Of a DNA stretch of 64,000 nucleotides, positions 51,402 through 59,717 are shown in pieces (positions within the stretch are counted from its first letter, which is position 1; each line of letters starts with the position of its first letter). The translations under genes and the position numbers were made by a program. The notes under the pieces are model-generated. The model had not been told where the DNA came from. It searched no databases and was given only the letters and a program-made list of their open reading frames with translations. The DNA lies in assembly GCA_963665735.1 (NCBI GenBank), contig OY762444.1:124001-188000 (forward strand). Reading direction: 5' to 3'. The DNA comes from CATOSK01 sp963665735. GTDB taxonomy: Bacteria; Chloroflexota; Dehalococcoidia; Lucifugimonadales; UBA3495.

Positions 51402-51896
51402 ATGCCCATCAACCTGGAACGCATCGGTCACTGCGCCGTCCGAGTCCGCGACGTTGAACGCTCCAAGAAGTTTTACACCGAAGTCTTGGGATTCCAGTTC
51501 ATGGAACAAGACCCCGACCACGGCGGTTGTTTCATGTCCCTGCCCGGCGACGGCCACACCATAGACGTTTCCCCGGTGGACGACCCGAACACCGCCCACG
51601 GCCCGGTGCAGACCAGCGGCGGCGTTGGTGTCATCCACATCGCCTTCAAGGTAGGTTCCTACCAGGCCCTCAAAGACGCCTACGAAACCCTCATTGAAAA
51701 CGGCGTCGAGGTAGCCCGTATGATGGACCACGTAAGCCAGCGCAGCATCTACTTCACCGACCCGGACGGCAACGGCCTGGAAATCTACTACGAATACCCC
51801 ACCGCCCGCGAACTGTTCCTCAACGGCCGCGGCGACGAAGACCTCCCCTTCTCCTTCGACGACCCCCTCCCCGCCTGGTCCGGCGTCCAAACCTGA
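51402..51896 (+). CDS. VOC/glyoxalase-family protein
   Basis: A 164-residue VOC protein with metal ligand candidates His in RIGHCAVRV (residue 10), His in GVIHIAFKV near 78 and Glu in GLEIYYEYP near 130. FTDPDGNGLEIYYEYP is the classic terminal strand of this family and of extradiol dioxygenase-type enzymes. A good AAGGAG and a promoter at 51342 support the start. Divergent from the TPP enzyme. Function cannot be narrowed. Confidence 0.9.
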   Translation: MPINLERIGHCAVRVRDVERSKKFYTEVLGFQFMEQDPDHGGCFMSLPGDGHTIDVSPVDDPNTAHGPVQTSGGVGVIHIAFKVGSYQALKDAYETLIENGVEVARMMDHVSQRSIYFTDPDGNGLEIYYEYPTARELFLNGRGDEDLPFSFDDPLPAWSGVQT

Positions 51897-51916
51897 CAAA
51901 GCGAGAGGCAACACCC

Positions 51917-52702
51917 TTGTTGCGAAACGGCCCGTTCGTAAGGCATTACTACAGCCCGGTGATTCGTGGCATCATGGCGGAAAATGGTATCCTGCCAGCA
52001 GGCAGACCCTCGTACCAAATTCCGTCTGGTGCCACGTTCCACCAAGTATTGAGATATACGGACTGGTATATTGCTGGTACGGGCGACCAGCAACCGGATT
52101 ATCGTTACCAACGCTACGAAGAAGCCATCAGGATGAGGCGGGCCATCCGCCCACAACGACCGGTAGCTCACGTAGATATTGGTTGTGGGCCGGGGCTTTT
52201 TTCGTGGGTATTCCTGGACTGGGCGATTACGCTCGGAATCCGGTTGGAAGGCATTGACTTGTACGGGTGGGATCACTCCCCAGAAATGGTGCGCTTGGCG
52301 GAAATGGTTAGAGACAGGCTCGCCGGGTACATTCCGAATTACCCTAACCTCCAATACTTTTCCAATCTTGAAGAGCTGCTGAACCAGATAACGGAGAACC
52401 AAAGAGACGGCGTTGATTACACCGTTACATTTGGTCATGTCCTAGTCCAAGCGCATTCCGATGAAAACATACGTGATTTCACAGAAATCATTTCCCGATT
52501 GGTGCTGGGTGCGCGAGTGGACTGCGCTTTGATAGCCGTCCACGCCCTAAGCGGAGAACGCTCCGGTGAATTCCAGAACGGTTGGAGTTTATTGACAGAA
52601 AGTTTGAACCAAACCGGAATAATCGCAAACCAGTTGGATGCCGGGGGTAGCTTGATACGTCGCCCCGGAGCTAGATTCGCTCGTCTAAACCCGGTGGCGT
52701 AG
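51917..52702 (+). CDS. SAM-dependent methyltransferase-like protein
   Basis: A 261-residue class I methyltransferase-like protein. The SAM-binding motif I is VAHVDIGCGPGLFSWVF near residue 84, motif II lies near YGWDHSPEMVRLAEM (acidic residue binding ribose), and a later strand is VDYTVTFGHVLVQAHS near 167. TTG 51917 has GAGAGG 8 bases upstream; ATG 51974 is the next in-frame ATG. Composition is more AT- and G-rich on the + strand than neighbouring genes, pointing to acquisition. Substrate is unknown. Confidence 0.83.
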   Translation: MLRNGPFVRHYYSPVIRGIMAENGILPAGRPSYQIPSGATFHQVLRYTDWYIAGTGDQQPDYRYQRYEEAIRMRRAIRPQRPVAHVDIGCGPGLFSWVFLDWAITLGIRLEGIDLYGWDHSPEMVRLAEMVRDRLAGYIPNYPNLQYFSNLEELLNQITENQRDGVDYTVTFGHVLVQAHSDENIRDFTEIISRLVLGARVDCALIAVHALSGERSGEFQNGWSLLTESLNQTGIIANQLDAGGSLIRRPGARFARLNPVA

Positions 52703-52788
52703 GTGCGCTGTTACATTGGTGACACGGGACAAATGCGAAGGCAACATCTCAAGGTGTAAACTGGAAGGAAACGGGAGGTGGTTACACA

Positions 52789-53478
52789 ATGTCAACTCAA
52801 CTATCCTTCCTCGATACCGATTCCCCAGAAACAGACGCTGGCTTAGTCATTCCACGCCACCTGAACCACGCGGTCAGCGGCTTGCCGGGCTTGCAGGAAG
52901 TCCCCGGTGTCCCGGGCCTCGTCATAGTCGAGCATTTTTTGTCGCCGGAGGAACAAGACCACTGCATCCGGCAGGTTGACGCCGCTCAAGACGAATGGCG
53001 CAACGACCTCAGCCGCCGGGTTCAGCATTACGGTTGGCGTTACGACTATAAGGCCCGCTCCATAACCCCGGATATGCACATCGGCGCGTTACCGGATTGG
53101 CTCTCCCAGTTGGCCCACAAGCTGTATGACGAGACCAGTCTTTTCGACCGGGTTCCCGAGCAGGTCATCGTCAACGAGTATTTGCCGGGTCAGGGCATCG
53201 CGACTCACATAGACCATCCCGGTTTCGGGCCAACCGTCTGTACTATATCCCTGCTGGATGATTGGGAGATGGATTTTTCCGAGCATTGGCAGGACAAAAC
53301 CCCTGCCCTCTTGCAGCGCGGTTCCTGTGTCTTGCTAACCGGCGATTCCAGGTCTGTTTGGCAGCACGGCATCGCACCCCGCAAAACCGAATTGGTGGAG
53401 AATGGCCGCCGGAACCGCCATCGCCGCCTGTCCTTAACCTTCAGGACAGTCCTTAACCGTGACGGTGTGAATCAATAG
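52789..53478 (+). CDS. AlkB-like 2OG-Fe(II) dioxygenase
   Basis: A 229-residue non-haem iron oxygenase of the AlkB family that removes alkyl groups from nucleic acids or modifies proteins. Iron ligands His and Asp are in QGIATHIDHPGFG near residue 138, the distal His in VWQHGIAPRK near 190 and the 2OG-binding Arg in HRRLSLTFRTVL near 215. The N-terminal FLSPEEQDHCIRQVDAAQ segment is the family lead helix. GGGAGGTGG upstream supports ATG 52789. The stop overlaps the convergent antitoxin gene by 7 bases. Confidence 0.9.
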   Translation: MSTQLSFLDTDSPETDAGLVIPRHLNHAVSGLPGLQEVPGVPGLVIVEHFLSPEEQDHCIRQVDAAQDEWRNDLSRRVQHYGWRYDYKARSITPDMHIGALPDWLSQLAHKLYDETSLFDRVPEQVIVNEYLPGQGIATHIDHPGFGPTVCTISLLDDWEMDFSEHWQDKTPALLQRGSCVLLTGDSRSVWQHGIAPRKTELVENGRRNRHRRLSLTFRTVLNRDGVNQ

Positions 53479-53813
53479 CGCGCAACGCCCCTGCATCCGG
53501 CGTCTAGATTTCCGTCATCAACCTGGCCAACCCATTCTGCGCCATCTTCCTCCGGCAACTCCCCAAAGTTCTTCCAGAAACCCTTGATGATGGCCTGAAG
53601 TTCGTCAAATTCCAGGTCAGGCGTGTCAGGGGTAGCCAATATGCCCATGAGCGAGCGTCGGGAACGCTTATCCGCCACCGGCTGCGACACCCCCGTCACC
53701 TTGCCGCACGGTTCCCCCCGCCTCGTGATAATGACCTCCTCCCCGGCCTCCAATTCTCGGAGTATCCGGCTGGCATGGGCCTTGAACTGGCTGATGGTGT
53801 AAGTAGTGGTCAT
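53472..53813 (-). CDS. Phd/YefM-type antitoxin
   Basis: A 113-residue antitoxin: MTTTYTISQFKAHASRILRELEAGEEVIITRRGEPCGKVTGV is the DNA-binding Phd/YefM domain; a longer C-terminal region (LMGILATPDTPDLEFDELQAIIKGFWKNF) would wrap a toxin. ATG 53813 follows an AAAGG-rich sequence. No toxin gene lies downstream: that space is occupied by the convergent AlkB gene. It is therefore an orphan, or its toxin lies elsewhere. Confidence 0.85.
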   Translation of the reverse strand: MTTTYTISQFKAHASRILRELEAGEEVIITRRGEPCGKVTGVSQPVADKRSRRSLMGILATPDTPDLEFDELQAIIKGFWKNFGELPEEDGAEWVGQVDDGNLDAGCRGVARY

Positions 53814-54124
53814 TTCCGGCGCCTTTCCATAAGTTGAGCATTCCAACCGCAGCGTCTCCATTTTGCGGGTTTGGGTTTGGCGAATCAACCTTCTCGACGT
53901 TTTGGCAATATGAAAGCCGCACGTTAATCTATGAAACATTGCAAGGCTTGATTAAAGTGACCCAGGTATGTTAAATCCATTCCGCAACACAAGGAGAATT
54001 CGCTAACCGATTGGTGACCGGTTTTGCGCCCCAGAGGGAAATTATGGCGGCGCCAGGCTTCGGCAAATTTTTGACCCAATAATAAACTGTCCACCACTTT
54101 CTATCCCGCCAGGAGAAGCTGCCC

Positions 54125-54826
54125 TTGGCCTTTGAAACCGACTCCCTCCGCCGCGCCGCCCTGGTCTTGGTCGCTGTCGGACTCGCCTGGAACCTGGTCG
54201 AGGCCGTAGTCGCCCTGTGGGCCGGACTCCAGGCCGGCAGCGTCGCCATGCTGGCCTTCGGGTTCGACAGCGTTGTCGAACTAACGGCCGGCGGCGTCTT
54301 GGTCTGGCGGCTGCGGACCCGCCTCGACGAAGAATCGGCCGAGTCCACCGAGCGACACGCCCGGCGGTTGGTGGGCCTGACCTTCTTCCTGCTGACGGCC
54401 TATGTTCTCCTCCACTCCGCCGCCAACCTGCTGGGCTGGTTCCCCGAGCCCCGGCCCAGCGTCGCCGGCATCGTCATCGTCGTCGCCAGCGCCTTGGTCA
54501 TGGCCGTCCTTTACGTCGCCAAGATGCGCATTGCCACCCGGATGCAATCCCGTTCCCTGCGCGCCGAAGCTATGGAGACGCTGTTTTGCGACCTCCAGGA
54601 CTTGTCCATCCTGGTGGCCCTCGTCCTCAACACCCTGTTGGCCTGGTGGTGGGCCGACCCCGTCGCCGCCCTGCTGTTGACCCCTTTCTTCATCAAGGAA
54701 GGGCTGGAAAATTTCTCCGGTCACGACCACGACGAGGAGGACGAAGAACGTCTATACCGGGTCTGTTTCTGTCCCCCTTGCCTCTACGGGGTGGTCAACT
54801 GCCGCGCCGCTTGCTGCCGTACCTGA
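54125..54826 (+). CDS. Cation diffusion facilitator-like transporter with Cys/His tail
   Basis: A 233-residue membrane protein with about five or six helices. FGFDSVVELTAGGVLVWRL and EAMETLFCDLQDLSILVALVLN hold acidic residues in the positions of the metal site of CDF (zinc/cobalt) exporters. The C-terminal region ends in GHDHDEEDEERLYRVCFCPPCLYGVVNCRAACC, a run of His, Asp/Glu and eight Cys that may bind metal. TTG 54125 is used: AGGAG lies 9 bases upstream. It appears to lack the long cytoplasmic domain of typical CDF proteins. Confidence 0.78.
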   Translation: MAFETDSLRRAALVLVAVGLAWNLVEAVVALWAGLQAGSVAMLAFGFDSVVELTAGGVLVWRLRTRLDEESAESTERHARRLVGLTFFLLTAYVLLHSAANLLGWFPEPRPSVAGIVIVVASALVMAVLYVAKMRIATRMQSRSLRAEAMETLFCDLQDLSILVALVLNTLLAWWWADPVAALLLTPFFIKEGLENFSGHDHDEEDEERLYRVCFCPPCLYGVVNCRAACCRT

Positions 54827-54931
54827 CCTCCCGGGCGCCGTAGTCCCGGTTCCTTCCCTTTTGTACGGCCCACCTTTCCCCGCAAGAACCTGTAATAACC
54901 GAAACGCCTTCAATCCGCCCGTCACAACCGC

Positions 54932-54959
54932 TTGACAACCCCGTTCTATTGCCTATAAT
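54932..54959 (+). promoter_or_regulatory. Promoter of the GntR-OOR operon
   Basis: TTGACA (54932-54937), 16-base spacer, TATAAT (54954-54959): a consensus sigma-70 promoter upstream of the GntR gene at 55010. Confidence 0.75.
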
Positions 54960-54975
54960 AACCCCGAATCCTAAT

Positions 54976-54986
54976 TGGTCAGACCA
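54976..54986. promoter_or_regulatory. FadR/PdhR-type operator TGGTCAGACCA
   Basis: A perfect palindrome matching the TGGTNNNACCA class bound by FCD-domain GntR regulators (PdhR, GlcC, LldR). It lies just downstream of the -10 box, in the +10 region, where a bound dimer would block transcription. This predicts autoregulation by the gene at 55010. Confidence 0.65.
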
Positions 54987-55009
54987 CTTTACGGACTAAA
55001 ACCTAACCC

Positions 55010-55792
55010 ATGACGCCCGACCGTCTTCCCAACATCCAACGCCGCCGCTTGCACGAAGACATCGTGCAGCTTTTCCATTCCCTCATCCGCCAGGGCCGGC
55101 TCAAGCACGGCGACCGTCTCCCTGCCGAGCGCAGCCTCGCCGAACAGTTCAAGGTCAGCCGCTCCTCCGTCCGCGAGGCCATCCGCTCCCTCGAACTCCA
55201 GGGCCTGGTCGTCAGCAAGCGTGGCTCCGGCACCTTCATCAACACCGACAACCTCGATTCCGTCTTGGCCCTCATCGCCGCCAACCTCAACGCCAACTCC
55301 GACAACCTCCCCGACGTTTTCGAGATGCGGCACCTGCTGGAACCACCCATCGCCGCCCTGGCCGCTCAGCGCGCCACCGACGAAGACGTTGCCAACTTGC
55401 GCCGTATCCTCCACCAGCAGCGCGCCCAGATTGACGCCGGCGAAACCGGCGTCGAATCCGACACCGCCTTTCACTTCGCCTTGGCCTCTGCCACCCACAA
55501 CGCCGCCCTTATCAAGGTGGTCAGCGCCGTCGAAGACATCCTCCAGCTTTCCCGGGGCCGCTCCCTCCAGGAACCCGGCCGGCCCCAGCGTTCCCTGGCC
55601 TCCCACTGGGAAATCCTGGAAACCATTGAAGCCCGTAACCCCGACCTGGCCCAACAAGCTATGGAACATCACCTGTCCACCGTCGAACCCGGCATCGTCG
55701 CCGGCCACGACCACGAACATCCCGGCCAAGCCGATGACCGACAGCCCGTAGCCGCCGGCCCGATTCCCGTCCCGCCGTCGGCAGACGATTAA
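55010..55792 (+). CDS. GntR-family regulator with FCD domain
   Basis: A 260-residue FadR-type regulator. The winged helix spans residues 10-75 (LKHGDRLPAERSLAEQF, VSRSSVREAIRSLELQGLVVSKRGSGTFI), and the FCD ligand domain follows with FEMRHLLEPPIAALAA near 105, metal-binding DTAFHFALASATHN near 150 and a His near 200. It lies 98 bases upstream of the oxidoreductase genes on the same strand, behind a consensus promoter and a TGGTCAGACCA operator. Related regulators sense pyruvate, glycolate, lactate or other short acids. Confidence 0.93.
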   Translation: MTPDRLPNIQRRRLHEDIVQLFHSLIRQGRLKHGDRLPAERSLAEQFKVSRSSVREAIRSLELQGLVVSKRGSGTFINTDNLDSVLALIAANLNANSDNLPDVFEMRHLLEPPIAALAAQRATDEDVANLRRILHQQRAQIDAGETGVESDTAFHFALASATHNAALIKVVSAVEDILQLSRGRSLQEPGRPQRSLASHWEILETIEARNPDLAQQAMEHHLSTVEPGIVAGHDHEHPGQADDRQPVAAGPIPVPPSADD

Positions 55793-55890
55793 AGACCCTT
55801 TCCCTTGCGATAACCCCGCCGGGTTGGGGCCATATCCACCCCGACGAACACCGGAAAATTGACGCCAAAATTTACGGAGGAGGAACCATT

Positions 55891-57042
55891 ATGAGCACAG
55901 TAGCCGTGGAGGTGGTGTATCGCGGCATCTTCCAAAAGACCCTCGCCCGCAACATCGTCCGCTCCATCGTCTTTGCCGCCCGCAAGGAAGGCAAAATCGG
56001 CACCGCCTTCGGTCGTTACGGCGACTCTCCCGAACGCAACGGCATCCCCGCCAAGCAGTTCGCCATCGTCGCCGACACCCCCGAAGAACTGGAAGAAAAC
56101 CTGGCCGTTTACGAAGCCCACGACGTGGACGTAACCATCAACGTGGACGATACCATGTGCAAGGGCGTCGAATCCTGGGCCTGGTACGGCCTCCAACCCA
56201 TCAACGCCCTGACCAAGCCCAACGGCACCCTCATCGTAACCTCCCGCCAGAACGCCGACGCCTTGATTGAGGACATCCACCAGCGGGGCGAGCCTTACAA
56301 CCTTTCCATCCTTCCCGCCGTCCCCAGTTTCTCCGGCCTTTGGGTTTACAAGGACGACCATACCGATGTCCGCGTCCTGGGAACTCTCTGCAAGGTCTGC
56401 CCCCAGTTGGTTTCCCTGGAGTCCATGTGCGAAGCCATCAAGGACCAGGGTTGGAGCGACCTGAAAGTAACCTCAGCCCAGCGGGCCTTTGAGCGCGCCA
56501 CCCAGCGCCCGGTGGAACCCGGCGAGGGCAATGACGACACCCCCTTCAGTTTTGAACTCCCCGGCTGGAAAACGATGGAAGAGGGTCTGGTAATCCGGGG
56601 TGTCGAACAGGGCGGCGGTTTCCGCGGCGGACAGGAAGGCTTTCAGCCCGCCCGGAACGAAGTATTCAAGAAGTACAGCACCCGCTCCATGCGCCCGGTG
56701 GTCAACTTCGACACCTGCATCAAGTGTACCCTCTGCTGGCTCCAGTGCCCCGACACCTGCTTTGACGTGACCCCCGACGGCCTTTTCGATGCCAACATGG
56801 AAGCCTGTTGCGGATGCGGCGTCTGCGAAGCCGTCTGCCCCGTCCCCGAGTGCGTTACCATGATTAACGAAGCCGAGTTCAACGACAACAGCAGCCAATG
56901 GGAAGCCTGGCAAGAGGACAAGGAAAAGTACCACGGCTGGATGACCAAACTCATTGATCAGCAAAAGTTGGTTGACCGCACCCACGGTTTCCACCACGTC
57001 GGCCAGTACGCTGAGGAAGGCGTCCAAACAGCCGACGACTAA
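55891..57042 (+). CDS. 2-oxoacid:ferredoxin oxidoreductase, fused gamma-delta subunit (oxalate oxidoreductase-like)
   Basis: A 383-residue fusion of the gamma domain (residues 1-200, VAVEVVYRGIFQKTLARNIVRSIVFAA with the CoA/acid-binding fold) and a delta ferredoxin domain (about 265-325) with two 4Fe-4S motifs: CIKCTLCWLQCPDTC and CCGCGVCEAVCPVPEC. It passes electrons from TPP to ferredoxin. The gamma-delta fusion is the arrangement of oxalate oxidoreductase of Moorella; most pyruvate enzymes have separate gamma and delta. GGAGGAGG precedes ATG 55891. First enzyme gene after the GntR regulator. Confidence 0.88.
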   Translation: MSTVAVEVVYRGIFQKTLARNIVRSIVFAARKEGKIGTAFGRYGDSPERNGIPAKQFAIVADTPEELEENLAVYEAHDVDVTINVDDTMCKGVESWAWYGLQPINALTKPNGTLIVTSRQNADALIEDIHQRGEPYNLSILPAVPSFSGLWVYKDDHTDVRVLGTLCKVCPQLVSLESMCEAIKDQGWSDLKVTSAQRAFERATQRPVEPGEGNDDTPFSFELPGWKTMEEGLVIRGVEQGGGFRGGQEGFQPARNEVFKKYSTRSMRPVVNFDTCIKCTLCWLQCPDTCFDVTPDGLFDANMEACCGCGVCEAVCPVPECVTMINEAEFNDNSSQWEAWQEDKEKYHGWMTKLIDQQKLVDRTHGFHHVGQYAEEGVQTADD

Positions 57043-57069
57043 ACCAGTAAAACCCGAGTACCGAATCTA

Positions 57070-57242
57070 AACCCCCTCCCCCTCGAAGGGGGAGGGTTGG
57101 GGAGGGGGTGAAACCCGTCCCTTCAACCGTCATTCCGGCGAAGGCCAGAATCCAGAAATCCTAGCAACCAAGGACGTTCACAAGAAAAATCCCTTTCCCC
57201 TACCAACCAACCGTCATTCCCGCGAAAGCGGGAATCCAAGTC
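57070..57242. repeat. Repeat cluster in the oxidoreductase operon (B, A, half B, A2)
   Basis: Family B (57070-57116), family A (57126-57161), a left-half family B (57190-57207) cut by an A2 copy (57208-57242), which lies directly before the AAGGAGG of the alpha gene. The gap 57043-57260 is otherwise empty. Confidence 0.8.
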
Positions 57243-57260
57243 CCGCGTAAGGAGGACTAA

Positions 57261-58484
57261 ATGACCACCGCCCAAGCCGAAATGTACCAGGTCGAAAAAG
57301 AGGAGCTGATTTCCGGCTCCGAAGCCATCGCCATCGCCTGCGCCTTGGCCGACGTTGACGTTATCACCGCCTACCCCATCCGTCCCTACGACACCGTGAT
57401 GCAGTACGTCTCCAAGCTCAAGGCCGACGGCGCTTTCGACTGCGACTTCATCGTCGCCGAATCCGAACACTCCCAGTTTGAAATCGTCAAGCACGCCTCC
57501 GCCGTCGGCGCCCGCACCTTCTGCGGCTCTTCCGGCGTGGGCTGGTTCTACGCCTTCGAGGCCATCACCGTCACCGCCGGCCTTCGCCTCCCCGTCGTCG
57601 CTATGGTTGGCAACCGCGCCTTGGACGACCCCGGCGCCTTCGGTGTTGAACATAACGACGCTATGGCCGTCCGCGACCTCGGTTGGATGCTCTACTGGGT
57701 AGCCACCGCCCAGGAAGCCCTGGACATCGCCCTGCTGGCCTGGCGCGTCGCCGAAGACCCCCGGGTCTTTCTCCCCTTCGCCGTCAGTTGCGACGGTTCC
57801 TTCCTCACCCACTCCCAGGCCATCGTCAACGTCCCCACCTACAACCAGGTTCAGCAGTTCCTCCCCAACTACGACCGGGGGCGCTTGTTGCTCCACCCCG
57901 ACAATCCCATCACCGTGGCCCCCCAGGTCAACGAAGACTGGCTCATGGAAATCCGCCGCCAGACCGACGACGCCATGCGCCGCACCCAAGCCGTCATCAA
58001 GGAAACCTACGAAGAGTTTAAGCAGGTCTTTGGCCGCGGCGACCCCAGCCCCTTCATCGAAGAATACATGACCGAGGACGCCGACATTGTTCTTGTCGGC
58101 ATGGGAACCCTGGCCATGCCCGTCCGGGTGGCCGTCCGCCGCCTCCGCGAGCAGGGCGTCAAGGTGGGATTCCTCCGGGTCAAGTTCTTCCGCCCCTTCG
58201 CCACCGAGGAAATCCAGGAAGCCCTGGGCAACTGCAAGGCCGTCGGCGTCATTGACCGCGACTACTCCTACGGCTCCCCGTCCTACGGCGGCGTCCTCTT
58301 CAACGAACTCCGCGCCGCCATGTACCCGGCGGACAACCATCCGTTGATGCTCAACTTCGTCGCCGGCCTTGGCGGGCGGGAAGTCCTGGTCCGCGACGTT
58401 AACGAGATTGTTGACACCATCCAAAAAGCCGTTGATACTGGCAAAATCGAACAGGAAACCACCTGGGTAGCCGTAAGGGAGTAA
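57261..58484 (+). CDS. 2-oxoacid:ferredoxin oxidoreductase, alpha subunit (oxalate oxidoreductase-like)
   Basis: A 407-residue alpha subunit that helps form the substrate pocket. The family YPITPS motif reads AYPIRPYDT at residues 37-45, so the Thr that is invariant in pyruvate enzymes is Arg41. The loop NRALDDPGAFGVEHND (near residue 118) has Arg, Asp and Phe at the positions of Arg109, Asp112 and Phe117 of Moorella oxalate oxidoreductase. These match residues that bind oxalate's second carboxylate. AAGGAGG precedes ATG 57261. Assignment to oxalate is inference from remembered structural work; the enzyme family itself is certain. Confidence 0.85.
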   Translation: MTTAQAEMYQVEKEELISGSEAIAIACALADVDVITAYPIRPYDTVMQYVSKLKADGAFDCDFIVAESEHSQFEIVKHASAVGARTFCGSSGVGWFYAFEAITVTAGLRLPVVAMVGNRALDDPGAFGVEHNDAMAVRDLGWMLYWVATAQEALDIALLAWRVAEDPRVFLPFAVSCDGSFLTHSQAIVNVPTYNQVQQFLPNYDRGRLLLHPDNPITVAPQVNEDWLMEIRRQTDDAMRRTQAVIKETYEEFKQVFGRGDPSPFIEEYMTEDADIVLVGMGTLAMPVRVAVRRLREQGVKVGFLRVKFFRPFATEEIQEALGNCKAVGVIDRDYSYGSPSYGGVLFNELRAAMYPADNHPLMLNFVAGLGGREVLVRDVNEIVDTIQKAVDTGKIEQETTWVAVRE

Positions 58485-58509
58485 AGCGAGCGTAACAACC
58501 CTACCAAAA

Positions 58510-58659
58510 ATCCCTTCCCCCTTGACGGGGGAAGGTTAGGATGGGGGTGAAATCCCTGCAAATCTGACTCCCGTCAATCCAATCCCGTAGGGGCAACCAC
58601 AAGGGTTGCCCTCCACCCGGCGTAACCCGTCATTCCCGATTTAGCCGGAATCCAGAAAC
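58510..58659. repeat. Repeat cluster in the oxidoreductase operon (B, D, A)
   Basis: Family B (58510-58554), a family D variant (58585-58613) and a family A copy (58626-58659) fill the alpha-beta gap 58485-58680. Confidence 0.8.
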
Positions 58660-58680
58660 CAACAACGGAGGAGAAAAACC

Positions 58681-59673
58681 ATGACCACCGTGCAAGACCT
58701 CCCCCAGATTCGGGGCGTCAAGAACATCCCCATCCAGGAAGGCTACACCTCCGGCCACCGCACCTGCCAGGGCTGCGAGTCCGCCCTGGTCATGCGCCTC
58801 ATGATTAAGGCCGCCGGCCCCCGCACCATCGTCGTCGGCAGCACCGGCTGTATGTACGTCGCCAACACCACCTACTACAGCACCCCCTGGGTCGTGCCTT
58901 GGATGCACACCCAACTCGGTTCCTCCGGTTCCGCCGCCACCGGCACCGCCGCCGGCCTGGCCTCCCAGATGCGCAAGGGCAAGATGAAGGACGAACCCAT
59001 CAACGTCATCGCCTTCTGCGGCGACGGCGGCGGCGTGGACATGGGCCTTTCCGCCATCTCCGCCGCCCTCCAGCACGACGAGTACAACCTGCTCATCCTC
59101 TGCTACGACAACGAGTCCTACGCCAACACCGACATCCAGGTTTCCGGTTCATCCCCCTGGGGCGCCAACTCCACCTTCAGCCCCCCGGGCAAGAAGCACC
59201 GCATAATGAACAACCGCTGGAAGAAGAACACCGCCCCCATGCTGGCTACCGGCCACCCCGATTGCCGGTACGTCGCCACCGCCTGCGGTTCCTACGGCCT
59301 GGACTTCACCAACAAGATTCGCCGCGCCCTGACCATCGGCGGCCCCACCTTCATCCACAGCATTGACCCCTGCCCCAAGGGTTGGGACTACGACCCCAAG
59401 TATTCCCACGAACTGGGAATGTTGGCCGTCGAAACCGGCATCTGGGTGCAGTACGAAATCGTGGACGGCGAGCTGATCCTCAACGGCCCCTCCAAGGCCA
59501 TTGCCAACGGCATCCGCCAGCGCAAGCCCGTCCAGGACTACCTCATGCGCCAGGGCCGCTTTGCCCACCTGAACGAAGAAGACCTCAAAATGTTCCAGGA
59601 CAAGATTGACCAGTCCTGGGAAGAATGGTGGATCCCCGGCATAGTCCCCTTCGCCCCCGAAGGCCAAGCCTAG
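58681..59673 (+). CDS. 2-oxoacid:ferredoxin oxidoreductase, beta subunit (TPP-binding)
   Basis: A 330-residue beta subunit that binds thiamine diphosphate and a 4Fe-4S cluster. The cluster loop begins GHRTCQGCESAL near residue 23, and the TPP motif GDGGGVDMGLSAISAA followed by YDNESYANTD lies near 120-155. Further Cys at about 220 (ATACGS) completes the usual set. CGGAGGAG precedes ATG 58681. Ends the three-gene operon gamma-delta, alpha, beta under the GntR regulator. Confidence 0.9.
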   Translation: MTTVQDLPQIRGVKNIPIQEGYTSGHRTCQGCESALVMRLMIKAAGPRTIVVGSTGCMYVANTTYYSTPWVVPWMHTQLGSSGSAATGTAAGLASQMRKGKMKDEPINVIAFCGDGGGVDMGLSAISAALQHDEYNLLILCYDNESYANTDIQVSGSSPWGANSTFSPPGKKHRIMNNRWKKNTAPMLATGHPDCRYVATACGSYGLDFTNKIRRALTIGGPTFIHSIDPCPKGWDYDPKYSHELGMLAVETGIWVQYEIVDGELILNGPSKAIANGIRQRKPVQDYLMRQGRFAHLNEEDLKMFQDKIDQSWEEWWIPGIVPFAPEGQA

Positions 59674-59717
59674 CGACCAACACCCGACTCCCTCTCAATT
59701 CAGGGAGCAAGCAAAAA

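Noticed and set aside
51270..51914. Extended N-terminus of the TPP enzyme (803-codon frame)
   Set aside because: The extra 215 codons overlap the divergent VOC gene and its promoter, and a good start with a ribosome site exists at 51269.
55891..59673. Annotating the oxidoreductase simply as pyruvate:ferredoxin oxidoreductase (porGDAB)
   Set aside because: Arg replaces the invariant Thr of the YPITP motif and the gamma-delta fusion is unusual; the oxalate-type assignment fits better, though not proven.
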